Shown here: one piece after another, positions 52,845 through 61,701 of the stretch
Numbering within the stretch: position 1 is the first letter of the stretch
How the letters are laid out: each line of letters opens with the position of its first letter
Assembly (NCBI RefSeq): GCF_963678165.1
Contig: NZ_OY782755.1
Location: 3,601,996-3,665,995 of the forward strand
Direction of reading: 5' to 3'
Origin: an uncultured Acetobacteroides sp.
GTDB taxonomy: Bacteria > Bacteroidota > Bacteroidia > Bacteroidales > ZOR0009
Length of the DNA stretch: 64,000 nt
Notes under the pieces: generated by a model
Told to the model about the DNA's origin: nothing
The model's database searches: none
The model's input: only the letters and a program-made list of their open reading frames with translations
Translations under genes and position numbers: made by a program

Positions 52845-53421
52845 AAAAAGCATTACCCCATTGGGCCTTTAAGCGCTATTTCAAAAAACTCTGATTTCCC
52901 TAGATGCGGAAGGATTTCCACGAAGATAATAGCGCCCTGCGCCTGCTTGTCCATCTCGTAAAATATCCTTAGCCGTATCGTTATTCGAAAATCTAAACGT
53001 GAAATTACTTAACCATTTTTAATTATGCAAATAATTCTTAGCTTAATATTGCGGATTTCTTACTTTTTTTTCAAAAAATACCTTCAAGCGCCCTACCGGT
53101 TGGGTCTGGCGCAAATTGGGGTGAGACGAAGAAATCCGCCCAACGGCATCGGCTTTTGGGGAGGCGCGCCAGGGATCTCGCTTTTTAGGATATGCTAAAC
53201 GTTGGAATCACCCCTAAATCCCCCAAAGGGTACTTCGCGGCAGCTCAACCATCATGGAAAATCTCGGACTCCTTTTCGGCTTCTGGCTACGGTACGTGCT
53301 GCGCCGTAGTTCCCTTTAGTGGGTCGGGGGTGAATACGGCTAAGCTTTACGGCAGCACCTAGGCGATAAATGCAGAAGCAAAATTCCTAGGAGGCGCGCC
53401 TATTCGCCTGCTTATTTTCGA
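52845..53421. other. Intergenic region without recognised gene
   Basis: AT-rich near 52980-53080, then GC-rich. Two GGCGCGCC octamers occur near 53163 and 53392. No coding frame with family character, no terminator or tandem array was recognised. Confidence 0.5.
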
Positions 53422-53429
53422 TATATTTG
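53422..53429 (+). promoter_or_regulatory. -7 promoter element of the TonB_C/radical SAM operon
   Basis: TATATTTG, exact TAnnTTTG, 23 bp before the ATG at 53453. Confidence 0.6.
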
Positions 53430-53452
53430 GCCAATCGGATACCCTGACGAAT

Positions 53453-54028
53453 ATGCAAAACCTTACGGCAACCCTACGGATTAGGCGACTTGAGCTCGCA
53501 GCCTCGGCATACGGCCTGCTGTTTTCGCTCACCCGCAACCGCCGCTTCTTCGACCGAAAAATCAAAACCGGCATCCTGCTGCTCTCGCTGCTGGGCCTGG
53601 CCGCAAGCGCCGAGGGGCAGGCAACGGGCCATCCCACGAAAAAGGCAAAGAGAAGCAAGGCGGCTACCGCCAAAAAGGATACCGCATCGAGCGACGAAGC
53701 CGTGTTCTGCTACGCCGTAGAGATGATGCCCGCGTACAAGGGTGGCACCGACTCGCTGTTCGCCTTCCTAGCGCGCAACACCCGATACCCCCAATCGGGC
53801 ATTGAGAATAAAAAGGAGGGAACGGTTTACGTCCAGTTCACCATAGACTCCCTAGGCCGCGTTGTTAACCCACGAATACTTAAAGGGATTGATCCGGACT
53901 TCGATGCAGAGGCGCTCCGCGTGGTTCGCCTTATGCCGCCATGGATACCAGGAGAACTACTTGGGAAGAAAGCAAACACTGACTATACCATGCCGATAAA
54001 GTTCAGGCTAACCGATGTAAAAAAGTAA
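53453..54028 (+). CDS. TonB_C-domain protein with conserved leader, paralogue 1
   Basis: The 191-aa protein has a 53-residue leader shared with the next two genes: residues 20-40 read YGLLFSLTRNRRFFDRKIK plus TG, then a hydrophobic stretch ILLLSLLGLAAS. Position 53 is Ala, where paralogues 2 and 3 have a lipobox Cys. After a Lys/Ala-rich linker, residues 85-190 form a TonB C-terminal domain (MMPAYKGGTDSLFAFLARNT, EGTVYVQFTIDSLGRVVNP, DAEALRVVRLMPPWIPGE). There is no Pro-rich spanning region as in classical TonB. First gene of a four-gene operon ending in a radical SAM/SPASM enzyme; next start 9 bp downstream. Confidence 0.85.
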   Translation: MQNLTATLRIRRLELAASAYGLLFSLTRNRRFFDRKIKTGILLLSLLGLAASAEGQATGHPTKKAKRSKAATAKKDTASSDEAVFCYAVEMMPAYKGGTDSLFAFLARNTRYPQSGIENKKEGTVYVQFTIDSLGRVVNPRILKGIDPDFDAEALRVVRLMPPWIPGELLGKKANTDYTMPIKFRLTDVKK

Positions 54029-54037
54029 AGGTTGCCC

Positions 54038-54727
54038 ATGAAAAAGATCACCCTCTCCGCCCGCATAAAGGGGCTGCAGCTGCGCTCGCGCTGGTACGGC
54101 CTGCTCTTTGCCCTCACCCGCAACCGCCGCTTCTTCGACCGAAAGATTAAGGCGGGGGTGCTGATGCTATCGCTGCTGAACATGATGGCGAGTTGCGGCA
54201 CGCCACCAACCGGCAAAACGGATACATCGAGAAACTCCGCTAAAAAAGGCACAACCTCAACTCAGCCTACAAGCAAAACGGTGGTAGATAATGATCCTTC
54301 ACACTACGCTAGGCAAGCAAAAATCGGTAGTGCAGCAAAAGAAAGAATCTTTGATGAATCAGAGGTATCATGCTATATGGTGGTAGAAAAAATGCCATCC
54401 TTCCCAGGAGGACAAGAAGCCATGATCAATTTTCTAAACCAGAACACCCAATACCCATCAGCAGCAATAGAGAAAAAGATGGAAGGCACGGTATTCGTAC
54501 AGTTTATTGTTGACTCTACCGGAAAGATAGAGGAGCCCAAGGTTATTCGCAGCGTCTCACCGGAGCTGGATAACGAGGCTCTAAGAGTTGTACGGCTATT
54601 TCCCCACTGGAATCCAGGAATTATGATGGGTGAGAAATTAAGGGTTGGGTATACCATGCCGTTTAAGTTCGTCTTAGAAGAGGCGACCCAGGCAAAAAAA
54701 GATACCACCCAAACAAACCAACGGTAA
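54038..54727 (+). CDS. TonB_C-domain lipoprotein with conserved leader, paralogue 2
   Basis: A 229-aa protein. Leader residues 21-40 are GLLFALTRNRRFFDRKIKAG, then VLMLSLLNMMASC with Cys53 as a candidate lipobox. The first 53 codons are almost identical at DNA level to paralogue 3, while the linker and TonB_C domain differ (MPSFPGGQEAMINFLNQNTQ, EGTVFVQFIVDSTGKIEEPK, NEALRVVRLFPHWNPG). ATG 54038 (MKKITLSARIKG) is used; the frame is open two codons upstream from a TTG. Its stop overlaps the next ATG as TAATG, so the two are translationally coupled. Confidence 0.87.
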   Translation: MKKITLSARIKGLQLRSRWYGLLFALTRNRRFFDRKIKAGVLMLSLLNMMASCGTPPTGKTDTSRNSAKKGTTSTQPTSKTVVDNDPSHYARQAKIGSAAKERIFDESEVSCYMVVEKMPSFPGGQEAMINFLNQNTQYPSAAIEKKMEGTVFVQFIVDSTGKIEEPKVIRSVSPELDNEALRVVRLFPHWNPGIMMGEKLRVGYTMPFKFVLEEATQAKKDTTQTNQR

Positions 54728-55434
54728 TGAAGAGAATCACCCTCTCCGCCCGCATAAAGGGGCTGCAGCTGCGCTCTAACTGGTACGGTCTACTCTTTGC
54801 CCTCACCCGCAACCGCCGCTTCTTCGACCGAAAGATTAAGGCGGGGGTGCTGATACTCTCGCTGCTAAACCTGGTGGCTGGTTGTGGCAACCAAACCAAC
54901 GAAAAGCCTGCCTCATCGCAAAAAGAGCAGTCATCAAAGAGGCTCACAAAAGCAGATACACCCAAAAGCATGGTAAGCAAGGGCATCCCCGTCAAATTCG
55001 CACCACCCCAGATAACCTGCTACGATGTTGAGGTAAAGCAAAACCTAGTACAACCAGACACCACTGATTTGACAGTTGGTTGCTATGCTCCGATTATTGA
55101 AGAAGGGCCATCTGTTTATTCTACGGTTGAAGATATGCCCGAATTCCCCGGAGGAGTAGATGCCATGATGCAGTACATCAAGGAGAGGGCAATCTACCCA
55201 GACTCTCTCGAAGATGATAACATAGTGGGAACCGTATTCGTAAGGATGGTTATCAATAGCAGAGGAAAAATCGAACAGCCAACCATAATCAAGGGCATCA
55301 CTCCCGAAGTCGACTCGGCAGCCCTCCGAATTGTACGTCAAATGCCCCGCTGGGAACCCGGCTGGAAAGAAGGAGTACCCGTTAACGTGTACTATACCAT
55401 CCCCGTTAAGTTCAACCATAAAGTAAACGAATAA
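54727..55434 (+). CDS. TonB_C-domain lipoprotein with conserved leader, paralogue 3
   Basis: A 235-aa protein with the same leader as paralogue 2 (Asn for Arg at position 18) and the lipobox LLNLVAGC (Cys53). The linker (54-135) is Ser/Lys/Pro-rich, and the TonB_C domain follows (MPEFPGGVDAMMQYIKERAI, VGTVFVRMVINSRGKIEQPT, SAALRIVRQMPRWEPGW, YYTIPVKFNHK). The start overlaps paralogue 2's stop. The radical SAM gene begins 3 bp after the stop. Unlike ordinary energy transducers, no ExbB/ExbD partner is nearby. Confidence 0.87.
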   Translation: MKRITLSARIKGLQLRSNWYGLLFALTRNRRFFDRKIKAGVLILSLLNLVAGCGNQTNEKPASSQKEQSSKRLTKADTPKSMVSKGIPVKFAPPQITCYDVEVKQNLVQPDTTDLTVGCYAPIIEEGPSVYSTVEDMPEFPGGVDAMMQYIKERAIYPDSLEDDNIVGTVFVRMVINSRGKIEQPTIIKGITPEVDSAALRIVRQMPRWEPGWKEGVPVNVYYTIPVKFNHKVNE

Positions 55435-55437
55435 CTG

Positions 55438-56451
55438 ATGAAGCTTTCGCTCAACACCATCACCTTCGAGTCGTACTCGGCCTGCAACCTGCGCTGCGTC
55501 TACTGCTACAACACGTGGAAGCGCCCCGAGGGGGATGCCCCCTTCCGCTACTCGCACCGCCAGGCGGTAAAAACGCTTAAGGAGATCTACCGCCAGGCCG
55601 ACATCACCCAGCTGTCGATAACGGGCGGCGAGCCGCTGCTCAACGAGTACGTGGCGGAGCTCATCCTTACGGCCAAGCTAAAAGGGTCGAAGGTGTCCAT
55701 CATCAGCAACGGCAACGGGGTAAAGGATGGCGACTACACGCTATACAGGGATCTGGACGTAGACCTGTTTCTGATGCCGCTTCACGCAGCCTCCTCCAGC
55801 ATTCACGACTCGATGACACAGGTTGAAGGCTCGTGGCAACGCAGCCTCAGCTCTATCACCTCCTGCGCGGAGATGGGCTTCTACGTTGTGCCCGTGGTGG
55901 TGCTAACCCGGCTTAATGCACCTCAGATAGAAGAAACACTGCGCTTCATCAGCAACTTGGGGCTAAAACGGATTATGGTGAACCGCTACAACATCGGAGG
56001 AGCAGGCATCAACCACCAATCGCTGAGCCTCGGCCACGATGAGCTCCGCCAAGCATTCGGGAAGATAAACCGCATCTCGGAGGAGCTAACCCTGAACGTA
56101 TCCTCCAACGTTTGCACGCCGTTTTGCGTGCTCAACCCCGCCGACTACCCCAGCATTGCCTTTGGCGCCTGCAGCCCCGATCCGTTCAGGCGCCCCCTAA
56201 CGGTCGACGTTATGGGCAACCTGCGCACCTGCAACCACTCCCCAATTGTTGCCGGAAATATCTTTAAGGATCGCATTGAGGATATCGTAAATACGCCCTA
56301 CATGAAATCGTGGAACGACACAACACCAACCTTCTGCGAGCAATGCGCAATGTACGCCCAATGCCGCGGAGGATGCAGGGCAGCCTCCGAGCAGCTTGGC
56401 TTAACCCTTCGGCATGTTGATCCCTTAGTTACAATGCAAGAGTCGCTATAA
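55438..56451 (+). CDS. Radical SAM/SPASM-domain enzyme
   Basis: A 337-aa protein. The radical SAM cluster motif is ACNLRCVYCYN (Cys16, Cys20, Cys23); ITGGEPLLNEY is the SAM-binding GGE region. The C-terminal SPASM-type cysteines are in GNLRTCNHSPIVAGNIFK and FCEQCAMYAQCRGGCRAA, which would bind auxiliary [4Fe-4S] clusters. SPASM enzymes commonly modify ribosomally made peptides or proteins. With its start 3 bp after paralogue 3, its substrates could be the shared leader or domains of the three TonB_C proteins (inference). No peptidase, transporter or short precursor peptide gene is seen beside it. Confidence 0.9.
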   Translation: MKLSLNTITFESYSACNLRCVYCYNTWKRPEGDAPFRYSHRQAVKTLKEIYRQADITQLSITGGEPLLNEYVAELILTAKLKGSKVSIISNGNGVKDGDYTLYRDLDVDLFLMPLHAASSSIHDSMTQVEGSWQRSLSSITSCAEMGFYVVPVVVLTRLNAPQIEETLRFISNLGLKRIMVNRYNIGGAGINHQSLSLGHDELRQAFGKINRISEELTLNVSSNVCTPFCVLNPADYPSIAFGACSPDPFRRPLTVDVMGNLRTCNHSPIVAGNIFKDRIEDIVNTPYMKSWNDTTPTFCEQCAMYAQCRGGCRAASEQLGLTLRHVDPLVTMQESL

Positions 56452-56454
56452 ACC

Positions 56455-56496
56455 AAAAAGGGGCTGCCCAACACATGTTGGACAGCCCTTTTTTTT
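56455..56496 (+). terminator. Terminator of the TonB_C/radical SAM operon
   Basis: AAAAAGGGGCTGCCC pairs with GGACAGCCCC across a loop with AACACATGTT, followed by TTTTTTTT. Confidence 0.92.
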
Positions 56497-56517
56497 GTCG
56501 CGATAGCTGCTGTTCTG

Positions 56518-57210
56518 CTAACGGCGAGCAGCCGTAACCAGATCTTCTAACTTCAGCGTTTTGCGGGTAAACACAAAGCGGCACTTCTGAAATCCGTTGG
56601 TAGGCCAGCCGCCCCAGACAACCGTATTACCTACCAAATTCTTGTAGTTGTATATCGCCTCAGTCTGCTTGTCTAAAGTCCAAATCATGGTATCCTTCCC
56701 CTCAAAGTCCACCGCCACATTCATAAACTTGTGGTAGATGGTCTGCTGCAAGAAGCTGGCGTTTACGCCCAGCAAGCTAAGCACGCTGGTAAAGGCGCTA
56801 CCTCCAGCAATTGCCGTAGCCTGCAGCTTTGCCTCAACGGTAAAGTTGTCAACCTGCCCCTCGCCCACAAAAAACTCGCCGGTGTTAAACCGAAAGCTGG
56901 TGTAGTCAAACAGCTGATCCATCTTGCCAGCCACCTCAGCCCACTTCGAGCCGCCGTACACGATGTAGGTAAACATGGGTCCCATGGTACCCACCATACC
57001 GTTGTCGTCGGTGAGCTGAATGGCGGTAACCGGGAAGCTCACCTTTTGTGTGATGTCTATTCCCTGCTCATCGGTTGCCTGGGTAAGCACCCAGGTGCCC
57101 TGCATCTGCTGCTTGGTGGGTGGCGTAATCAGGTTGTTCAAGTCGCAGCTGGTAAACGCCGCAGCAGCAAGCGCCACAAGCAAAATCCTTCTAAAAATAG
57201 TCGTATGCAT
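56518..57210 (-). CDS. Lipocalin-like lipoprotein, unknown
   Basis: A 230-aa lipoprotein: MHTTIFRRILLVALAAAAFT then the lipobox SC (Cys22). The region after (about 35-200) begins MQGTWVLTQATDEQG, which resembles the opening of lipocalin-like DUF domains (QxGTWxL), and has alternating beta strands. No exact family recognised. ATG 57210 is used because it places the lipobox properly. Probably anchored to the outer or inner membrane on the periplasmic side. Monocistronic. Confidence 0.68.
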   Translation of the reverse strand: MHTTIFRRILLVALAAAAFTSCDLNNLITPPTKQQMQGTWVLTQATDEQGIDITQKVSFPVTAIQLTDDNGMVGTMGPMFTYIVYGGSKWAEVAGKMDQLFDYTSFRFNTGEFFVGEGQVDNFTVEAKLQATAIAGGSAFTSVLSLLGVNASFLQQTIYHKFMNVAVDFEGKDTMIWTLDKQTEAIYNYKNLVGNTVVWGGWPTNGFQKCRFVFTRKTLKLEDLVTAARR

Positions 57211-57480
57211 GTTGATTGGTGATTTTTGGCCAGGCATCTTCCGAGCGCGGCAGCATCAGTAATAGTATTAAAAGTTTCCCAAGCGGCAGCATTCATCAGC
57301 CCTGCCCGCTTTTCCGACAGCCGGCAAATATACACAAATCCAACAGCCCCCAAATAGGTCTTTACCCCTAAAATACAGCACAAAAAAAGCAGGAATCGAA
57401 AAGAAGCCCCGCAACAGAATAGGCAGCAAGAGGCGCTTTACGCCAAACCAGCCCTTCGCCATAAAGCACCCACTACCTAC
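57211..57480. other. Intergenic region without recognised gene
   Basis: Upstream of the minus-strand lipoprotein gene. No array, terminator or clear -7 element was identified on my reading. Confidence 0.5.
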
Positions 57481-57516
57481 AAATAAAAAAGGAACGTATA
57501 GCAACGTTCCCCTTTT
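57481..57516 (-). terminator. Terminator of the CAP lipoprotein gene
   Basis: GGAACGT and ACGTTCC pair around ATAGCA; the minus strand continues CTTTTTTTATTT. Confidence 0.8.
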
Positions 57517-57541
57517 ATTGGTAAGCACAAGACATCTGGCG

Positions 57542-58198
57542 CTACTTCATGGGCTTTGCAAACTCCTGCGACCAGTACTTGCCGTCAAGCGCCACCCCCA
57601 TCTCGGTAAACAATCCGTTCATGATGTTTTTGCAGTGACCCTCGCTGGTCAGCCAAGCGCTTACTACCGCCTGCTCGGAGGGATAGCCCATGGCGATGTT
57701 TTCGCCAATAGCCGACCAGTTATAGCCTACACCCGTAATTCGTGTGGCTGGAGTAGAGCCATCGCTGCCGGTATGATCGAAGTAATTGTTCTTAGTCATA
57801 TCTTGGCTATGGATAAGCGCAGCCTGTTCCAACTTATCGTTCCAGGTAACGGGGGGCACGGGCTGCATGTAGGTCGATCCGCAATTGCACCCCTTAGCGC
57901 GTGCATCATTTACCAGCTGCAGCAAAGCAGCCTTATTCACTGTTGATGTTCCAGCGGTTGATCCGGTGGAGCTCCCCGTACCTGTCCCGCTAGTGCCCGC
58001 CCCAGTGGTACTAGACCCACCACCGCTTGTGGTAGTCGTGGTGGTACTTCCCGTGTTGGTATTCGGCGTCGTTGTATTGGTGGTGGCGGTAGTCGTTGCC
58101 TTGCTCGGAGCAGGAACCTGCTCGTCGTCTGTTGTACAGCCAATGAAACCCGCCAGCAGGGCTAGCATCAGCATTACTAGTACGCTTTTCTTCCTCAT
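57542..58198 (-). CDS. CAP-domain lipoprotein with Thr/Ser/Gly linker
   Basis: A 218-aa lipoprotein: lipobox LLAGFIGC (Cys21), a low-complexity Thr/Ser/Gly linker (about 30-85), and a compact CAP domain (about 86-218) with ALLQLVNDARAKGCNCG, LEQAALIHSQDM, YFDHTGSDGSTPATRI, GENIAMGYPS, EGHCKNIMNG and a terminal YWSQEFAKPM. It resembles the YkwD-like bacterial CAP group. Probably displayed in the periplasm or at the surface; substrate unknown. A paralogous CAP protein with a signal peptide is at 47049-47723. Confidence 0.9.
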   Translation of the reverse strand: MRKKSVLVMLMLALLAGFIGCTTDDEQVPAPSKATTTATTNTTTPNTNTGSTTTTTTSGGGSSTTGAGTSGTGTGSSTGSTAGTSTVNKAALLQLVNDARAKGCNCGSTYMQPVPPVTWNDKLEQAALIHSQDMTKNNYFDHTGSDGSTPATRITGVGYNWSAIGENIAMGYPSEQAVVSAWLTSEGHCKNIMNGLFTEMGVALDGKYWSQEFAKPMK

Positions 58199-58314
58199 TG
58201 CTACGATTTAAAATTTCCCAAATGTATCATAAGTCACGCCACAACCAGCTAGCAGCAAGCGCATTTAGCCAACGTTCGCACTCTATAGCATACGCAAAGC
58301 TAAACTAGAAGCAA

Positions 58315-58353
58315 ACAAAAATCCCACAGGAAGCCTTCACGGCTTGCTGTGGG
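58315..58353 (-). terminator. Terminator of the glutamine synthetase gene
   Basis: On the minus strand TCCCACAGCAAGCC pairs with GGCTTCCTGTGGGA around GTGAA, followed by TTTTTGTTTG. Confidence 0.87.
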
Positions 58354-58407
58354 AAAGGACGGACTATAAACCTAAAGCTGACCTTTTAGGATGCTTTAAA
58401 AAAATTA

Positions 58408-60594
58408 TCAGATTAGTAGCAGTAGTTCTCTGTACTTAGGAAGAGGCCACAGCTCATCGTCGATAAGCGTTTCCAGCTTATCAATGTGGTAGCGAATTTC
58501 CTCAAAGTAAGGCAGCACCTTGTAGTAGTAGTGCTGAGCCTTTGCCTCAAGTTCTTCGGTATTGTTAGCCACCTTACGCTCCTCGATCATGTCGTGCACC
58601 TTGGTACGGATTACCATAACGTGCTCCGAAAGCATTTTCAGAGTATCGATCTGAGGACCCGAAAGCGCTTTGGCTTCATCACCTAGCACCTCCTTCAACC
58701 CCTTAAGGTTTTCGATAAGGGTATTTTGATACTTGATAGCCGTTGGAATGATGTGGTTGATGGCCAAATCACCCAGCAGGCGCGACTCGATCTGAATCTT
58801 CTTAGCCACTGCCTCTAGGCGAACTTCGTAGCGAGACTCAATTTCGGGAATAGAAAGGATGCCGAACTCTTCGAATAGGGCGATAGCCTTAGGATCGAGA
58901 TATGCCTTAAGGGCAACGAGCAGGTCCGAAACGCTGGCAAGTCCTCGGCGAGCAGCCTCGTCTCTCCACTCCTTGCTGTAGCCATTTCCTTCGAAGCGGA
59001 TCTTCTTGGTCTCAACAATAATTTGGCGAAGCACCTGAAGGATGGCCTCATCCTTCTTTACGCCCTTTTCGATAAGCGCATCAACCTCGATCTTAAACTT
59101 AACCAGCTGCTGAGCAACTGCAGTATTAAGCACCAGTAGTGGCGATGCTACGTTGCTTGTCGAACCAACAGCACGGAACTCGAAGCGGTTTCCGGTGAAG
59201 GCAAATGGCGAGGTACGGTTACGGTCGGTATTATCTAGTAGGATATCTGGGATACGACCGATATCCAGCTTAATTTCGGTTTTTTCGTCTGGGCTAAGCT
59301 TCTTGTCGGTGATTCGCTCCTCAATCTGGTCGAGGATATTCGAAAGGGTTGTACCCAAAAATACCGACATAATTGATGGAGGAGCCTCGTTGCCGCCCAA
59401 GCGGTGCGAGTTCGAGAAGCTGGCAATACTGCTAAGCAGAACTGGAGCATGCTCGTCTACAGCCTTCATGGTATTGATTAGGAAGGTCAGGAACTGCGTA
59501 TTGGTTTTTGGCGTCTTTCCAGGAGATAGCAGGTTGGTGCCGTTGTCGGTCATCATCGACCAGTTGGCATGCTTACCCGATCCGTTGATGCCCTTAAATG
59601 GCTTCTCGTGGAAAAGAACACGAAGCTTATGGCGGCGAGCGATGCGGTGCATCAGCGTCATAAGAAGAAGGTTATGGTCTACAGCCAAGTTGGCCTCTTC
59701 GAACATGGGTGCACACTCATATTGGTTAGGGGCAACCTCGTTGTGGCGAGTCTTTAATGGAATTCCCAACCTATACGATTCAACCTCGAAGTCTTCCATA
59801 AAGGCTTTAACCCTGTTAGGAATAGAGCCAAAGTAGTGATCCTCGAGCTGCTGGTCCTTTGCCGAGATGTTCCCCATAAGGGTACGTCCCGAAACCATAA
59901 GGTCTGGACGGGCAAGGAATAACCCCTCGTCAACAAGGAAGTACTCTTGTTCCCAGCCTAGGGTTACATTCACCTTACTTACATCCTTATCAAAGTATTG
60001 GCACACTTCGGTAGCAGCCTTATCGAGCGCATTAAGCGACTTGATGTGAGGCGTCTTAAAGTCTAGAGCTTCGCCGGTATAGGCTACAAAAATTGTGGGG
60101 ATACATAAAGTTCCTTCGAGAACGAATGCTGGGGATGATGGATCCCAAGCGGTATATCCACGAGCCTCGAAGGTGTTACGGAGACCTCCACTAGGAAAGC
60201 TTGAAGCATCAGGCTCTTGCTGAACAAGCATCGAACCCTTAAAAGTCTCGAAAGATCCACCGTTGCGAAGAGGCTCGAAGAACGAGTCGTGCTTCTCAGC
60301 TGTTGTATCATTTAAAGGTTGGAACCAGTGTGCGTAGTGAGTTGCTCCTCGATCCATTGCCCAAGCCTTCATGCCTGCAGCAATCTGATCTGCAACCTTA
60401 CGATCAATTCTACGACCTTCTTCAACTGCACTTATTACTGCATCAAAAGCCTCAGGAGAGAGGTACTGACGCATCTTAGCGCGATCAAATACATTTTCGC
60501 TGAAATACTTCGAGATATTCTCGCTACTCGGTGAAAACCGTTCAGCTTTTTTACTTGCAAGCTCTGTTAGTGCTCTAAAACGAAGTGTTGCCAT
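58408..60594 (-). CDS. glnN: Glutamine synthetase, class III
   Basis: ATP-dependent synthesis of glutamine from glutamate and ammonia. The 728-aa length and motif set fit class III, roughly 700-730 aa and typical of Bacteroidota: N-terminal FSENVFDRAKMRQYL, TLGWEQEYFLVDE (metal Glu), TRHNEVAPNQYECAP, GINGSGKHANWSM, GNRFEFRAVGS. The C-terminal part includes the long helical extension of this class (EVLGDEAKALSGPQIDTL onward). Monocistronic, with a minus-strand promoter match upstream and a terminator after. No separate regulator is adjacent. Confidence 0.96.
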   Translation of the reverse strand: MATLRFRALTELASKKAERFSPSSENISKYFSENVFDRAKMRQYLSPEAFDAVISAVEEGRRIDRKVADQIAAGMKAWAMDRGATHYAHWFQPLNDTTAEKHDSFFEPLRNGGSFETFKGSMLVQQEPDASSFPSGGLRNTFEARGYTAWDPSSPAFVLEGTLCIPTIFVAYTGEALDFKTPHIKSLNALDKAATEVCQYFDKDVSKVNVTLGWEQEYFLVDEGLFLARPDLMVSGRTLMGNISAKDQQLEDHYFGSIPNRVKAFMEDFEVESYRLGIPLKTRHNEVAPNQYECAPMFEEANLAVDHNLLLMTLMHRIARRHKLRVLFHEKPFKGINGSGKHANWSMMTDNGTNLLSPGKTPKTNTQFLTFLINTMKAVDEHAPVLLSSIASFSNSHRLGGNEAPPSIMSVFLGTTLSNILDQIEERITDKKLSPDEKTEIKLDIGRIPDILLDNTDRNRTSPFAFTGNRFEFRAVGSTSNVASPLLVLNTAVAQQLVKFKIEVDALIEKGVKKDEAILQVLRQIIVETKKIRFEGNGYSKEWRDEAARRGLASVSDLLVALKAYLDPKAIALFEEFGILSIPEIESRYEVRLEAVAKKIQIESRLLGDLAINHIIPTAIKYQNTLIENLKGLKEVLGDEAKALSGPQIDTLKMLSEHVMVIRTKVHDMIEERKVANNTEELEAKAQHYYYKVLPYFEEIRYHIDKLETLIDDELWPLPKYRELLLLI

Positions 60595-60618
60595 AACCTA
60601 AATTTTTAGTTCCGGGTT

Positions 60619-60626
60619 CAAAAATA
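60619..60626 (-). promoter_or_regulatory. -7 promoter element of glnN
   Basis: Minus-strand TATTTTTG, exact TAnnTTTG, 24 bp before the ATG. The remaining gene-free DNA to 60984 is very AT-rich; I see nothing else in it. Confidence 0.5.
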
Positions 60627-60984
60627 TACATTTTACATCAAGCCCTGTCAATTTTCAACCAAATTCTCCATGTTTTAGTGTTTTTTACGCAACACCCCCA
60701 TTTAACAAAAGCAACACAAAGCCAATTAAACATCTTTTTGCTTAAACACCCCCTATTTCGCTCCAATAATTGCACTTTTTAAAACAAACAATACATTACT
60801 GATTTTATGCATCATACAAACTAGCCTATTTCAATTAAAAAGGGGAACCCCATAAATAGATAGCCCCTTAAAGCTTTTAAATGCATTTTTACTTACAACC
60901 CCTCACATTTAAAACCTTCTTCTCAAATTGATGCATTTTACCACAACCACCCCCATATAATATAAACGTACATGCGTAAAAGAA

Positions 60985-61437
60985 TCAAGAGTTAGGTCTG
61001 TCGAGTTTAAATCGAATGCGCAGGACTCCATTTTCAAAATCTGCCGACACAAGCCTAAACGTCCCAATTCCTTTGGTCGATGCTACATGAGGGCCTATGC
61101 AAGGGCAGCTATCAAAGTCGCCTATCTCCACGATGCGCAACAGATCACCAGCATCCTCTGGCAATCTGGAAAGATCAAATTGCGCTTCAGCCTCTTTCCT
61201 ATCCATAAATCGAGTCGACACCGTTAGGTCCATATGAATAATACGGTTTACCTCGTCGCTAATGCCCTGTTCTTCGATAGGCGTAAGACTTCTCCCAAAA
61301 TGATAATCGCATTTCGACTTTTTCTTCTCTATATGGTTGCTAAACGAGCGCGATATTCCAAACCGTCTCACCATAACCTGATTCAGTATATGTTCAGCGC
61401 TATGCATTTGCGGGTTATAGTTCTTTTCACTTGCCAT
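60985..61437 (-). CDS. AlaX-type tRNA-editing-domain protein
   Basis: A 150-aa stand-alone relative of the alanyl/threonyl-tRNA synthetase second additional domain. The zinc ligands are visible: His12 and His16 in MHSAEHIL and the Cys-x3-x-His pair in SCPCIGPHV. FHFGRSLT-like and IEEQGISDEVNRIIHMDLTV segments follow the family. AlaX proteins deacylate mischarged tRNA in trans. The small size lacks the glycine-rich linker domain of larger AlaX types. Monocistronic on the minus strand. Confidence 0.85.
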   Translation of the reverse strand: MASEKNYNPQMHSAEHILNQVMVRRFGISRSFSNHIEKKKSKCDYHFGRSLTPIEEQGISDEVNRIIHMDLTVSTRFMDRKEAEAQFDLSRLPEDAGDLLRIVEIGDFDSCPCIGPHVASTKGIGTFRLVSADFENGVLRIRFKLDRPNS

Positions 61438-61687
61438 TTTCTTTCTGTTTTTTTTACGAATCTAGCATTTCCTGTTGTCAGATTTTAAAAAGTAAAGTTA
61501 TTCGCCTCCAATTACAAGAATTTTATGCCATACGGCACAAAATACACGATCAGACACAAGAAAAATAAAGCGACTACATACCACTGTAATTCTATTCATT
61601 ACATCATGCAACACTCTTTTAAAAAATATTTTTTACACTACGACTTCTTTTTTTTACTTAAAAAAGTTAATTAATAAACAGAAATCA

Positions 61688-61695
61688 TATCTTTG
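61688..61695 (+). promoter_or_regulatory. -7 promoter element of a short transcript
   Basis: TATCTTTG, exact TAnnTTTG, in an AT-rich stretch. The -33 side shows no clear TTTG. A terminator lies about 110 bp downstream. Confidence 0.5.
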
Positions 61696-61701
61696 CACGC
61701 A

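Noticed and set aside
52495-52872. 125-codon plus-strand frame and several other frames in the array
   Set aside because: Multiple registers are open on both strands, which argues against coding.
53060-53400. Repeated GGCGCGCC octamers as a functional signal
   Set aside because: Only a few copies are seen, also elsewhere in GC-rich DNA; no regular spacing.
53453-55434. Three classical TonB energy transducers
   Set aside because: They have the TonB_C domain but lack the Pro-rich spanning region and ExbB/D neighbours, and the leader points to lipoproteins.
59153-59836. 227-codon plus-strand open frame over glnN
   Set aside because: Antisense shadow of glutamine synthetase.
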